Assembly (NCBI GenBank): GCA_023313575.1 | Contig: JAJTTP010000001.1 | Coordinates: 4,526,001-4,590,000, forward strand | Length of the DNA: 64,000 nucleotides | Direction: 5' to 3' | Source of the DNA: Eutypella sp. D-1 | Lineage: Eukaryota > Ascomycota > Sordariomycetes > Xylariales > Diatrypaceae | In this document: positions 10,469 through 22,156 of the stretch, one piece after another | How the letters are laid out: every line of letters begins with the position of its first letter | Position numbering within the stretch: position 1 is the first letter of the stretch | Notes under the pieces: model-generated | Told to the model about the DNA's origin: nothing | The model's database searches: none | What the model saw: the letters and a program-made list of their open reading frames with translations, nothing else | Program-made: the position numbers and the translations under genes

Positions 10469-13400
10469 CTTTGGCTGTTTTGTGTGGGCGTTCTTGGTTG
10501 ATGCTATTCTGTAGCTTCTACGCGGCGGTTTAACTATTATATATGTTAAAACTATAATACTTGAGATGTAAAGAGACTTGAGCGGGGAATGTGGGCCAGA
10601 GAGAATGGATAAAAGGTGAATTACCGTCGTTATGCTTAGGTTCATCCAAGGGTCTTGGGTTAAACCTTGCCATGACAACTTTGGTAACTGCGAGGGTACT
10701 TTATTCTGTGAGGCGGGTCGCGTACTGAAGGGAAATAGCAGCATTGGAGAAATAAAAGTTAAGGAAGGTGACTTTTTAGACGATGGGGAAAGGCTCGGGG
10801 GCATGCACCCCATAGGCAACAAGATTCTGTTGGTGAGAAGGAAGAAGGGAAGGCAATATTCAGAGCTTTACAGCGGTAGAATATCTTTGCATAATCTGTA
10901 AGACAGCAGAACGCAAAATCAACAGAAAAAGTACTCCCGAGCAAGCATGTGCAGCGTTTAGGGAAGTATTGGTAAAGAGATGGAAAAGTAGGGGAAATAT
11001 GAGGCGGCATTTGGGGCAGTTATATATGAAAACATGTACCCAGGCCGTCCTAGACCGGAGTTGAAGTAGATTTACCTTTGTGGGCACAGAACTCTGCGTG
11101 TGCACTTCCGTGGATAGAGTTTACCAGGTTAGGGTGGGTTACCGCGGTTGATTAAGAGTACCAGTTTCATATAACAGAGCAGACGTCCCCAGAGTTTCCT
11201 AAATGGCGTCGTGAGAACTGCAGAAGGAAAGAAAGATGTTCGAGTGGTCCTGAACTGACAGATTTAAAGGTTAAGCAGGTGTAAAAATTAAGAAGAAAGG
11301 TGTGAAGCCTGGAAAACAGATGATGCCGATAAGTCGGTTCCTTACTGGTAACCTGGCAGCCTGGGTGGTTCGGGCTCAGAAACCATGCACGTACCTTTGC
11401 CTGAACTGGCACCTGTGGTAAACGAACGATGTTCCTGCCGTTTATTGCTGCATATGGGTAGTTACCGTAATGCCGACAAGGTGTACTTCCCGTTAGGTGA
11501 TGACAATCATTCTAGGGTAATCATAGGCAAGAGACAGGCGTAGGTGCCTAGGTACCTACCTACATGTAAGTAGGTAGGCAGCCAGGAGAAGTGAATGTAA
11601 AACACGAGGTATACTCATATCACATACACTCATACCTTGTGCCTGATTGTAGATGCCCTATTGTTGCCTTCATACAACCTAACGGGGAACGATTGTGATT
11701 ACGAAAGCGGCAAGACCGGAATTAGTGAATGACGCCCCGCCCAAGCCGACGCTGATGCCGATGCTGTTGCTTGTTCCAGCCCCGACTGACCGACGACGGA
11801 TATCACTGGTGCTGGTGGAGATCCCGATCGATCGTCAAGGGCACGGCGACAAGGCGGGCCCGGGGACGATTAACCTGAGGATTTAGTGCCAAGACCAGAT
11901 CTGAGGTGGGTAAGATATATGCAAATGCAGGGGGTGTACAAGTGACTGGAGTTATTTCGATCCTTTACAAGACCTGATGTTCTTCATTATGGAATGATAA
12001 CTCTTTATATGCTGTATATTGTAATTCTACATTGGGCTGTTGCTCAGTTGTAGTTTCAAAATACTCTCTGGTTTGGTCGGGTTGATTCTAGTCCCGATTT
12101 TTAGGAGGTAAAGTGAGGTTGGATGAGGCTACAACAGCCCAGCTCAGCTGACAGGCCATTTTATTACCAACCTTGGAAGTATTCAGTACCTTTAGCTGAC
12201 CGGAATTTCAGAAATGTTACAATCTTGGAACTGAGAGATGGTGGTGAGAGGGTCCACTGTAGGGGCCAGCGGGGTACAATAGGTACCTAGCTAAGTAGGA
12301 GGGGCAGGTAAGTATCTAGGTATCTTAAAGTATCGATCCATCAAACACAGAAATTTTCCAGTGTTTTATCGGATGTGGTGTGAGATAAATTCCAGTCAAC
12401 CATCCTACTTGACGCCTGCACTTACAGGGGGTGATATAGGTACACATGCGGGGCAAAGGAGTCTTAGATAAGTACCCCTACGCTATGTAACTATGGGAAG
12501 GTACAAACCAAACTTCGAACCATCGAAGGTTTTTTTTTACTACCTATACTGGGCATCTGGAGGACGTTACCCAAACTCATCAATGTTTGATTTCCTGATG
12601 CGTGTGATTATTACACATATTTAATCACTTAGAAATTAGTCATGTTGTAAATCATACATACTATTTGATCAAGGCAAACTCTATATACCTACTTGGGGTA
12701 AACCCACATGTCCTGACTATGGACATACATATATGTAGGTAGGTACCTAAGGTAAGGTAGGATGATGCTTCTAAAGTAGCTGTAAAGCATAGATATCGGT
12801 AAGGAGTCCAGCTAGGTACTATATTGGATGTCAATTCTACTTTGGCACAGGATGAGGAAACCTTGCATTATCTATCTAGTATCCAGGATATGCTGAAAAA
12901 TTGACAGTTCATATCTGTACCTGGTCATATGATGGTGTATGAAGCGAGGTGATGACCTGTGTCTTCCAAGGCTGTCTTTGGTACTGTGTCCGCTGTAGAC
13001 GACGGATCAGATCATAGAGAGTAACAAAAACTGTAAGACCCTGGTCCCTGTAGGTTACGTCTTGTAACCAGATAGACGTTAAGCCTATTACGTAGATAAT
13101 GTTGTAGATCTATCTGGCTAGGTACCCCATCTTAACCCGCAAGCCCGTAACTTGTCAGCCTATAAATAGATAAGGTTATTCTATAAAACTGTCCGTCCGT
13201 AAGCGCTTCCTTGACGTACCCATGGTCCCTATGCCAGTATAATAAGCAAGTATTTGATGACACCAGAATCATTCTCTACGCCTTGTCTAGCAAATAGGGG
13301 CCGCGGTAGGCTATGAGCGGATGTATCCTTGGCACATAAGGACGATCTGGCGGTTTGGGGGGAGGGGTTATGTGCAGGGGGAACTTGAAGTCTGATCGAC

Positions 13401-14574
13401 TCAAACCGACGGGTTGCCGATATACTATTAGTTATGTCGGGGTTTTCGATGACTTATTTAGTAGTCTCGATGGCCTCGCTAGGGTCTACATGCGTGAGCG
13501 CTAGCGAGCGTGCAATGCGCTTATACGATTGTTGCTCCAATTGCTCAGCATGGAACTTAGCCAAATAAGAGGCCCGATCGGGCTATGAAGAGTAGGGCAG
13601 TGCTCTAACGAGTACCGTAGTAAACTGAAACCCGATAAAACCTCAAATTCACTCCATCTCTAAGGCTTACAGTGACACCAAGAAGCCCTTGAGGCCTTGT
13701 TCCCTGGGCTGAGTATATAGGCCCAACTATCTCCAACGGTGATATCTAGGCTGTCCTAGACGAGACATGCCTCTGGCTGAGTGATTCGAAGTAGGAAACC
13801 GCGGCCTATATGGAGATACCAGACTGTGTTGACGAGTCCAACGAGTTGGACTTGGAGCACACCACATCTACCTAAACCTGCGGCAGAGAGCTGGTTTACA
13901 TAACAACGATCCTGGTGTTTTTAAGCGATGATTGTGCTTCGCACCTTTGACCCTCTTCGCGAATGCTTTCGATGAACATTTCCCCGCATGAATTTATGCA
14001 TCTGTTCGAGCGTCTTGGAAGATAAATGCGTCCTTAGTCAAGAGACGAAGAAGCTCTAGTCACCCACCACCTTATCTCGACGAATCTCTCGATGTGGTCG
14101 TATTTCTAACTTTAAGTGCCGGATTGCAAGATTCCCTTTCCGCCCGACTAATGAAAGAAGTTGATAGCCGGGCACTGGTCTTCCCCTGGTATCCCGAAGA
14201 TGGAGTGATTAAGGTTGCATATACCCTGGAATTCGACTATGCACTTCGGATTATGTATATTAGTAGCAGAAGACTAGTCATTGATTGGGTATCTAGGGGT
14301 ATGTTTGCCGATAGACGAGAAGAGTTGATACAGAAGCGTGATGCCGGTGACGGTGGCGCCAAGACATAACGCCAAGAACCGTTATGTTGACGTTTATCCC
14401 TATCCGATCCTTCAATGACGGATTAGCACCCAACGGAGGCGACAATGGCATCTGCGCCATGATCGGCTTAATGAACCGTCAAGCTGGAGCTTCCTGCCAC
14501 ATACTGCATCCTCGACAGGATCCGGAAATATCAGATCCGGGTGTGACATAGCACCAGCGCCGGCAAGCTCGTGG
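10469..14574. other. 4.1-kb spacer without a convincing gene
   Basis: This spacer separates the RBR ligase start from the stop of the short Dcc1-like gene. It is moderately AT-rich, with stop codons frequent in all frames. TAGGTACCTA-type words recur at 11541..11580, 12281..12325 and 12733..12760. The one fair ORF, 14094..14369 plus (91 codons, starting from a non-ATG codon), has no recognisable motif. No transposon ends or RNA genes were recognised. Confidence 0.55.
11541..11580. repeat. TAGGTA/TACCTA palindromic word cluster
   Basis: Overlapping copies of CCTAGGTACCTACCTACATG and its mirror TAAGTAGGTAGG form a self-complementary stretch. Similar clusters occur at 12281..12325, 12733..12760, 33945..33962, 36379..36395 and 46392..46430, always outside coding sequence. 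Confidence 0.5.
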
Positions 14575-15030
14575 CTACCTCCCTTTCGCGAACTTTTCAT
14601 GCCACTTGCCCCTTGCTACGGGCGCGGCCGTCGCGGCAGTTTCCGGGACGAGCTCTATGGTGTCGTGTACCGTGGCAACCGTCTTCAGCGCGGTCTCCGG
14701 CATCTCCGTTTCGGAGGCCTGGGTCTTGGAAGGTTTGAGAAGCATCAGAGCGTTGGACGTGTTTTTCTGCCTGAGACCCCACGATTGTGACCCGCTCTTG
14801 AGAATAGCCGAGTTTTCCGACGATTCTAAAGTCAGCCTGCAGAGAATGATGAGGACTCACGGTACTGGAGAATAAGAGGATGTAAAGATGAGATAGTGGC
14901 CTTGAACCTACACGGGTGGATTGCCAGATTCTAGAACGGCAAGCAGTTCCGGTGGCAGCTCTAGCAATTTGTAGTTTCTCCCGTCGGGGGCATGCAGCAG
15001 TGGGATGCCCGCGTCTTGTTGACTTGGCAT
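14575..15030 (-). CDS. Short Dcc1-like protein (sister chromatid cohesion family), apparently internally deleted
   Basis: Two exons: 15030..14912 and 14836..14575, giving 126 residues. The intron (14837..14911) has donor GTAGGT and acceptor CTGCAG; its branch site is weak. Exon 1 encodes KLLELPPELLAVLESGNPPV and exon 2 continues LTLESSENSAILKSGS, then WGLRQKNTSNALMLLKPS and TVATVHDTIELVPE. This order matches, from memory, the N-terminal part of fungal Dcc1, a subunit of the Ctf18-Dcc1-Ctf8 alternative clamp loader acting in cohesion. The protein then goes directly to GKWHEKFAKGR and a stop, which resembles the C-terminal tail of the same family. Full-length Dcc1 is usually near 350-400 residues, so the central and winged-helix portions seem absent. 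It may be a pseudogene, a shortened functional paralogue, or a mis-modelled gene. Family call moderate, function of this copy doubtful. Confidence 0.55.
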
Positions 15031-16080
15031 CGTCGCCTGTTTGTGAGTTTGCGGTAATTGGATTCCCAAAGATCTCCAGCCCCTAGCAGTCGGGAATATG
15101 AATTCTTTCACGTTGGTATATACCTACGTCTATGGACAGTATAAGTAGAATCCGAGTACTCGAGTGAGTACGTTGACCAAGAGACGCGTCTCCGACTGCT
15201 GCCGGGTAACCGTGTGGACCCGGTTCCGTGCCTCGTTTATTGAATTATCCGAGCCCGACCCCTCGAATGCCCAGGTGCTGCCCGATCTAGACTGTCATTA
15301 TTGTGGAGGAACCTACTCGGCCAGCTACTCTGGTGCATCGTAGTACCCCATCAAGCCCATAAATCAACTAACTTTACTGCCTCTAGGTACATAACTAGGT
15401 ACTGATGTACTATAGTACTACGTACTTAACTACAACATCATAACTTGTGACCTAATCACCGCCGTATTGTTGTCACTGATCTTGGAATTATTAGGCTTTG
15501 TTTCTTTCTTCCTCGGTCTTCTTTTTCTTTTCATCTCCCTTGAGTTTTAATTGCAGTGTCATCGAATTCTATTTTGCGTGTGACGGCTGCATAATACCCC
15601 TACTTGTTTTGTGTACCTGCGGGAGCATCCGAGGTAGCATTTCCGGTTTCACCGAGGGAAGGAAGGGAAGAAAAAAAAAAGAAAAGGATTAAAAAATAAA
15701 AATAAAAAGTAAACAGTCACACAACCGACTGCAGCACCTGGGCAAGGTTGTTCGTCCGCCATTCGTTCGTTTTTCCGCTTACCACGTCCGGCTCCGACGC
15801 GAATCTTTTTTATTGTTTTGGTTTTTTGTTTATTGTTTGGTATTTGGTATTCAAGGAGGAAACTCGGATTAACTATACACGGCATCATCTACCAAAATAA
15901 ACACAGAGCACAGAGCACAGAGCACCGGTCCGAGAGTGCCCCCTCTGGTCTTGTCGAGACGGTCACCCACGAAACGTTACGGGCTGCGTGTGTTTTCGGT
16001 CACCGATCCCGCCCATCTGCGATTCCTCACTCGAACAGCCTCCGAAAAGCACACGATGAGAACGGCCCGTTGAAGCGGCC
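15031..16080. other. Divergent intergenic region / RhoGEF 5' leader
   Basis: About 1.05 kb between divergent start codons. It contains an A-run (15671..15680), pyrimidine tracts near 15500..15540, and a short direct repeat of the type ACAGAGC, about three copies, at 15902..15924, about 160 bp upstream of the RhoGEF ATG. No gene seen. Confidence 0.55.
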
Positions 16081-19000
16081 ATGGTTCGCGTCACCGAGGA
16101 GCTGGCCCTATCGCCAGAATTTGTCACCCTCTACCAAGCCACCGACCCCCTCGTCGGCCACCTTCCCGTGCTGATCTTTCACGGTCCTTCCACCACCGCC
16201 AATTATACGTTCAATAGTTCTCGCGTTCAGGTGCATATATACAGCCCTGCTGGCTTCTATAGCTTTCCCCGCCTCACCATATCTCCCAACTCGCCCTTTT
16301 ACAATGTTGTCAACTATCTACCCCGCGAGTTTCAGGGCGACGAGATCTTTCGGGGCCTGGCTTTCGGCCTATTTAAATATTTCTGCGAGCTTCCAGATGC
16401 CGTCAAAATCCTGATAAAACAGCAGTATCCTGTCACACGTGGTCGGCGGCCGGGTTCGCTCCCCTCTCTGTTTTCTGAACAGCATGCCGCCGATGTCGCC
16501 AAGTGTATGGTTAGGGCGGAGAACACCCCGGACGTCATACAGAAAATTCAGATCGCCCTGCGGACCCAGCACATCAGCAATATTGACATAGACCTGGTGC
16601 TGCCTCCGGGCTCTATTGTGCCATTACAGCCCGCCGATTTCGAGGAGCCGCCGGAGGATGAGGAAGATATAATGGATCCCACCTTGCGCCAGTACGGTAT
16701 ATACACGCCTCTTATCAAGCTGTTTGGCGAGCCCGTGTTCTTACCCACTTCCAAGCTACGGCGGGCACCCTCCAAGCCGAGTGCCCTGAACCGGACCAAG
16801 TCCTTTTCCAAGGATCAAAAGCTTGAGCTGCGGCACAAATTGACGGAGCTGGTGGAAACCGAAGAGCGCTATGTGGGCAAGCTGGACGAGTTGGTGAACA
16901 GCGTCGCCCCTGAGTACAGGCAGAAGGCTAAGGACAAGACACCTGGCAGCACTAGCCCGTCAGAGGAGGACGTCGCCAAGTTATTCCCTGAGTCTTCGGC
17001 AAAAATATTCGAGGTCAATTCTGGCTTCATGGCGGAGCTGCGGAAGGTCATGGATGACAGCGAGGACTCCGCCTCGAGGGACATGGACGCCGGCACGGCC
17101 TCGTCGAGGATAGGAACGGGTGGCGCTTCGGGCAGAAGTCGGGACGCGAGTGGCGCAGTCGCCATGGCGAAAGTTATGCTCGAATGGTTTCCCAAGTTCA
17201 CCGACTGCTACCAGGATTATATCCGCGCCAGCCAGAACTTCCCCCAACTTATCACCACCTTCCTGGGCCAGCAGTCAAGCTTCTCGCAGCGTGTCGCCGC
17301 CACCGGCGAACAGCAGCTCCGCTCCCTTGTCATCGAGCCTGTGCAAAGGCTGCCGCGGTACAGCTTGGTCATTGACCAGGTCGTCGGGTGCCTTCCCATC
17401 ACGCACCCCGCCCTCCAGCTCATGCTCAAGGCCAGAGACATCATCGCCAACATCTGCTCCATGGACGACCCGCTCGCCGATAAGCCCCATGTTAGTTCGC
17501 GCCTGCGCAATATGGTGGAGGACTGGCCGGCCGATCTTCATCCGCAGGGCCGGCTGATAGCCGCGACCGACTTCTATGAGATCCCGGCGCCCTATCAGGC
17601 CAGCACCGCGGCGGATGCGGAGCTCGAAGACCGTACCGGATTACTCGTGCTGTTCTCTGACTGCCTTATCATCGCTAAAAAGATAGACGGCTCCGGCATC
17701 ACGTCGCGCGACCTTCTCCGAGAACTCGACAAGCCGTCGCCAGCAGGCCTTCTGGCCTCCATGACCAACGCAGCCGGCGGCGAGGGGTCTTACGAGCTGG
17801 GCTTTGCCGGTTGGCACGAGCTCGCGGATGTTCGCTTCACGGAGTCCTCCGACGGTCGTGGCGTCTGGATGACTTCCACCAAGGAAATGAAGGGCGCCCA
17901 TGCGGGACCGTTTGTCACGGGTACCGCTGCCACTTCACGGTACCTCGTCCTGCAGGAATCGTACGACGGGAGGGCCGCAAAGTGGGGCGAGGACGTGGTC
18001 AAGGCGAGGGTGGAGGGTAGGTTTCCAGAGGCGGAGCGCGAGGACCCTTGCTGGACACTCCGCTCCGTACGAATGCCCGATACCGGCCTGGGTCTGTACG
18101 CCGCCGTGTTCCAAGAGGGCTTGGATCAACTTGTCGAGGGACGCAGGGAACCCGCAGCCGTCCGCATCGTTGTCGATCACGAGAGGGGCACCAAGGGAGC
18201 GCCGGTCGGCCATTATGGTGTCGAGATATGCTCTGACGTGAGGACTAAGGCGGACATGAGGAAAATTTTGATTGCTACTGTGGGACTGCACGGAAAAAAG
18301 ACGACCGACGAGGTCGTACTGGATGATTTCTTGCCAACCCTAGCCAGGAGAAGTACGTCACCACCCATATACCGTTCATCAATTCACTTAACTAACACCT
18401 GCCACAGTCATCCAACTGCTCAGCACCCAATTCAACGTCTCGAACCCGGGTATCGCTGCAGCCCTTGTCTCGTTCCACACCAAGGTTCTGCGGGGACTTA
18501 GTGTGTCCCACAGAGCGGAAAAGACGAGATCATTCCTAGCTACTTCGCCCGTCAAGTACCTGTCCAGCTTTCTCGGCGGCAGCCACTCCGACCTCGCAAC
18601 GCTGTCGAAGCATCATCGTGCCCCGTCCGATGATCCTAGCGTGATTCCCGCCACACTCAGCGCCACGCTCAGCCGAAACAATAGTTCCCGGGACACGAAC
18701 TCGCTGTACGGCTCTGCGCGGAGCAGGGAGGGGATCAGGATGGGCCCTGAGGAGGAGCGCCCAGAGAACCCGCTCGTTCGGCTCGAGCAGACCTTTACGG
18801 GCTACGTGGCTAGTCTCCAGGCTCGTAAGGGAAATATCAGTGGCCGAGCGGTGCTCCACAGGTCCGCCGTTGATGAGCTCTCAGTCAACGACCTCTACAA
18901 CAAACTCATCGAAAATCCCTTGGATATCGAGAGCTCATACGATTTATCAGCCGATGTGGTCTTCGCAGCATTCGAGAAATTCGTCCGCATAGCCTGGCGT

Positions 19001-20773
19001 GAGCAGATGGGGCCCATCATGACCATCAAGGCGCTTGATGCACTACAGGTACGAGCGGCAAAGCGAGTACCGGGTGAATTCGCCGACTTTATGAACTTCC
19101 TCTTCGCCGATATGGCGCCACAGAACCGAAGAGCATTCACGGCGCTCATCAAACTGCTAGCCGACCTTCTCGACGGCTGCGGCAACGACGGGGACAGGGG
19201 TGCCCTCACCCTCGCATTTGCTGAGCTCCTTGTCGAAGATGGCTCTGTCCACAACTACATTAACCTACTAGACAAGCTTGTAGAGGACTGCGACCGTATA
19301 TTCGACGACGGGCAGAGCAGCCTTTCCGCTAGCGTCGGGCCCGGTAGCTCTGCCTTCGAGTCGATGACTTCAACCATCCGCAGCGGCAAGTCGCATTCCG
19401 GATCGATGACCTCGAACACATCCTCGTTGCGAAGGAAGCTCGGGTTTGATACGCTACTACGCCAGAACAGCAAGAACGACATAGACTCGCGGCCGTCGGT
19501 GTGGAGGACCCTGAGCAAGCAGAGCAGACACGTCGCCGCGATAAGCGAACCCGCGATGGGTAGGGCGAGGTCAATCGATGCAGGTTCTACTAAGTTCAGG
19601 CGCCCCGGCTCCCGGGACAGACCCCCTATCGCCGGCGCTTTCGACGACTCCTCGCGCCCGACAAGCTCGCACAGGCTCGAGACGATAGGCGAGCCAGAAT
19701 CTGAGGAACCGCAGTCTCCCCCGAGAAAGCGGCGCAGCTCCCTATCCGACCTTAAGAACTTATTGGAAGCGACACATCTCGAGGACGACGAAGACGATGA
19801 CGAGGACGATGACGACACCGGTGGTCCACCGCTGCAGCCGCTCTCGCGCATGAGAGAGACCTCGCAGAAATTCAACTCTGGGCCCAGGATCCCGTCGCCA
19901 TCGAGGATCCCACTGGACCCGAAGATAGGGACAGGGAGCCTCCGAGCACCCCGTCCCAGAAATGTGGAGGTCACATTCACAGATCCATTTAAGACGGAGG
20001 CCGCGTCGCGCAGGGGACATGCCAAGACGCTATCATCGTCCACTATTCCCACGCTAAAATCCTCGCGTAGCGTAGGCGCCGAGCCGCTCGAGTTCCCATT
20101 CCGGCCCACGTCTAGCCCGACAAAACCGTCGTCGCCCGGCAAGTTACGCCTACAGTCGCCACAGAAACTCCGCGAACGACTGCAGGTCGAGAAGAAGGCA
20201 GTAGAAGACGTAGACGCAAGCCTACAGACAGAATTAACAAGGATCGCATCGGATATGGCCAAGATGAACGCGGCGCTCCCGCGGAGCCCGACGGGCGACC
20301 TGCGAAAACTATCGCTGAGCGTGGCGGCTCTGGAGGAGGCACTGCCGGCGGCGGTGGCGCACCTGGCGGAACGTCAGGAGGCGCTACGCCGCGACGTGGA
20401 GGGTACGTTGCGGGCGACGGAGTCCAAGTTCCGGGCCGTGGACCAGCTGTACCGCGAGAGCACGGCGGAGAACGAGCTCCTGTACGAGCGCTTCAACGGG
20501 GAGCTCGCCAAGATCGTTCGCGCCCTCAAGGGCAAGGGCCGCGAGGACAAGGAGGAACTCATGGCGCGCATGCGCGACGCTAGCGAGGAGACCGCCCGCG
20601 TCAAGAAAGAGAATGCCCGCCTCCGCCGCGAGATGGCCAGCCTCAGGTCCTTCTTCAGGGGGCCCGTGACGCCGACGAGCGCGGGGACAGCTGCAACGGC
20701 GGCCGCCGCCGCAGCCGCCAGGGGAGCCGGGGCCGCCACAGAAGTAGAAGTCGGGGCGGCAGGTGACGCCTAG
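16081..20773 (+). CDS. Rho guanine nucleotide exchange factor (DH-PH) with RhoGAP-like C-terminal region
   Basis: Two exons, 16081..18352 and 18408..20773, encode 1545 residues; the 55-nt intron has GTACGT, CTAAC and CACAG signals. After a ~240-residue fungal N-terminal region comes a DH domain (about 243-480). It starts LVETEERYVGKLDELV and contains the diagnostic helix LRSLVIEPVQRLPRYSLV near residue 413. A PH-like domain follows (about 490-750; GLLVLFSDCLIIAKK). Downstream of the intron, residues about 900-1070 (SVDELSVNDLYNKL-type segment, then MAPQNRRAFTALIKLLADLL) resemble a RhoGAP fold, but I see no clear arginine finger. A long disordered Ser/Arg stretch holds an Asp/Glu run (coded near 19784..19816). 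A coiled coil lies near the end (about 1370-1510), followed by an Ala-rich tail. It would activate Rho/Cdc42-type GTPases in polarity or cell-wall signalling. Which GTPase is unknown. Confidence 0.9.
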
Positions 20774-22156
20774 AGGGTTGTTGCTGGTGAAGAGCGGGCC
20801 GAAGACGAGCGAACGGCGTTCGAGATCGGGGGGCTGGCGTTACGGATGATTGGGCTCCTGATTCAGCGGGTCGCGAGAGCTTTTGTCGGGCGCCCAGCCA
20901 CTGTCGCGGCAGTCGTGGCGATGGTGGCGGCGTCCCATGGCACTCTGTTGCGAGGTTGGCTGTACGATTTAGCCAGCAAGTGTGGCCATCGTCATTTCTT
21001 ACTCTCGCATGTATAGATTTCCCTGTCTCCATTCCAACTCTTTTTGTCCATTTTTTTCTTATCTTTTTTATCGTCTTTTTGTTTTCTTTTACCTAATTCT
21101 CAGGGGATGCGGAGTGGACGGGGAAAGGAATGTTTAAGACGGACACGCCCCTATAGACGGTTTTGGGCCCAAAAGGCAAGAAAAAGAATTTAGCATAGCA
21201 TGGCTGGGTACGCGTTCACGATTGTCATGTCCTATACGTCCGCATGAATGAGAGCTTGACTAGCCCGGAACGAAAGAAGAATACTATGAACTTACTGACC
21301 AAACCTGGCGATTTGCAACTTGCGTGCCCTCGTGAATGAAGTGAAGAGAATTACTGTACACGTAACCCATCCACTTATAATAACGTACGTCCATAGTCTA
21401 TTCCACATATACTTTATACACGCCATATGCGGAACAGCATGGATTCTTGGAGTCTTCAATTATGAAGCACTAGATTATATGGAGTGGGGGGAGCATGAGT
21501 CCTTGGTCTAAGGGCGTGTACGGGTAGGGGCGGGATACAGCATTACATATTTTCTCACGAGATCTGTGTTGGTAAAATCTGTACCTGAGATGGTCTTGTA
21601 AGGGTCTCACCAGAAGCGAACGAACAGTCCTATGACATCAAGTGAGCATAGTAAGTAGGTGCCAAATGTGACATTACATGGTGGCTTGGTGTATTGTTGC
21701 GGGGTAGAAGAGGCATTGGGTCAGCTTGATCCTCATGTCCTTTCTATTACGTATCTGGTCACACAGTTTCTATATTGTTCTCCGTACAGCCTGTATTGTC
21801 CCTCTCACTTTAAGGAGAGGGAGCATGGGGGGATAGCTGGATAGGCTAAGATTCCTTGCTGTTGTTGGCGTAGCCGCCCCCTACGATACGTTGCTAATGG
21901 ACCCTTTCACACTAGACGTTTGACAATATCATGATGCCGCTTAGCATGGGTAGGGTAGCCGAGGCGGTCTAGGAAGATGTGCACACCTTTGTAGGAAGGT
22001 GTGACAGAAATTCAGTCGAGATTCCCACCGCATGAGCCTGTTGGGTTCGTTATCACGTACCACGTGTTTTCCTGTTGCCCCAGGTTAACAAAGTTCTTCA
22101 TCTGAGGCCAGCCCTTCTTCTCCTTATACCAAGACAGAAAAGGGTCTCGAGACTAG
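20774..22156. other. Intergenic region, no gene seen
   Basis: About 1.4 kb between the RhoGEF stop and the acyltransferase ATG. It has a T-rich tract at 21040..21090, probably in the RhoGEF 3' UTR, and only short ORFs (61-64 codons) without motifs. Confidence 0.55.

Noticed and set aside
10469..10822. N-terminal extension of the RBR ligase to 10822
   Set aside because: It would begin from a non-ATG codon, has promoter-like AT-rich composition, and the ATG at 10468 gives a typical start with the VIDLT motif.
11500..12800. Possible decayed transposon because of repeated TAGGTACCTA words
   Set aside because: No terminal repeats, target-site duplication or transposase-like frame could be found.
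19255..20262. 335-codon ORF antisense to the RhoGEF gene
   Set aside because: It is the Ser-rich shadow of a GC-biased coding strand; there are no motifs and the sense protein is clearly real.
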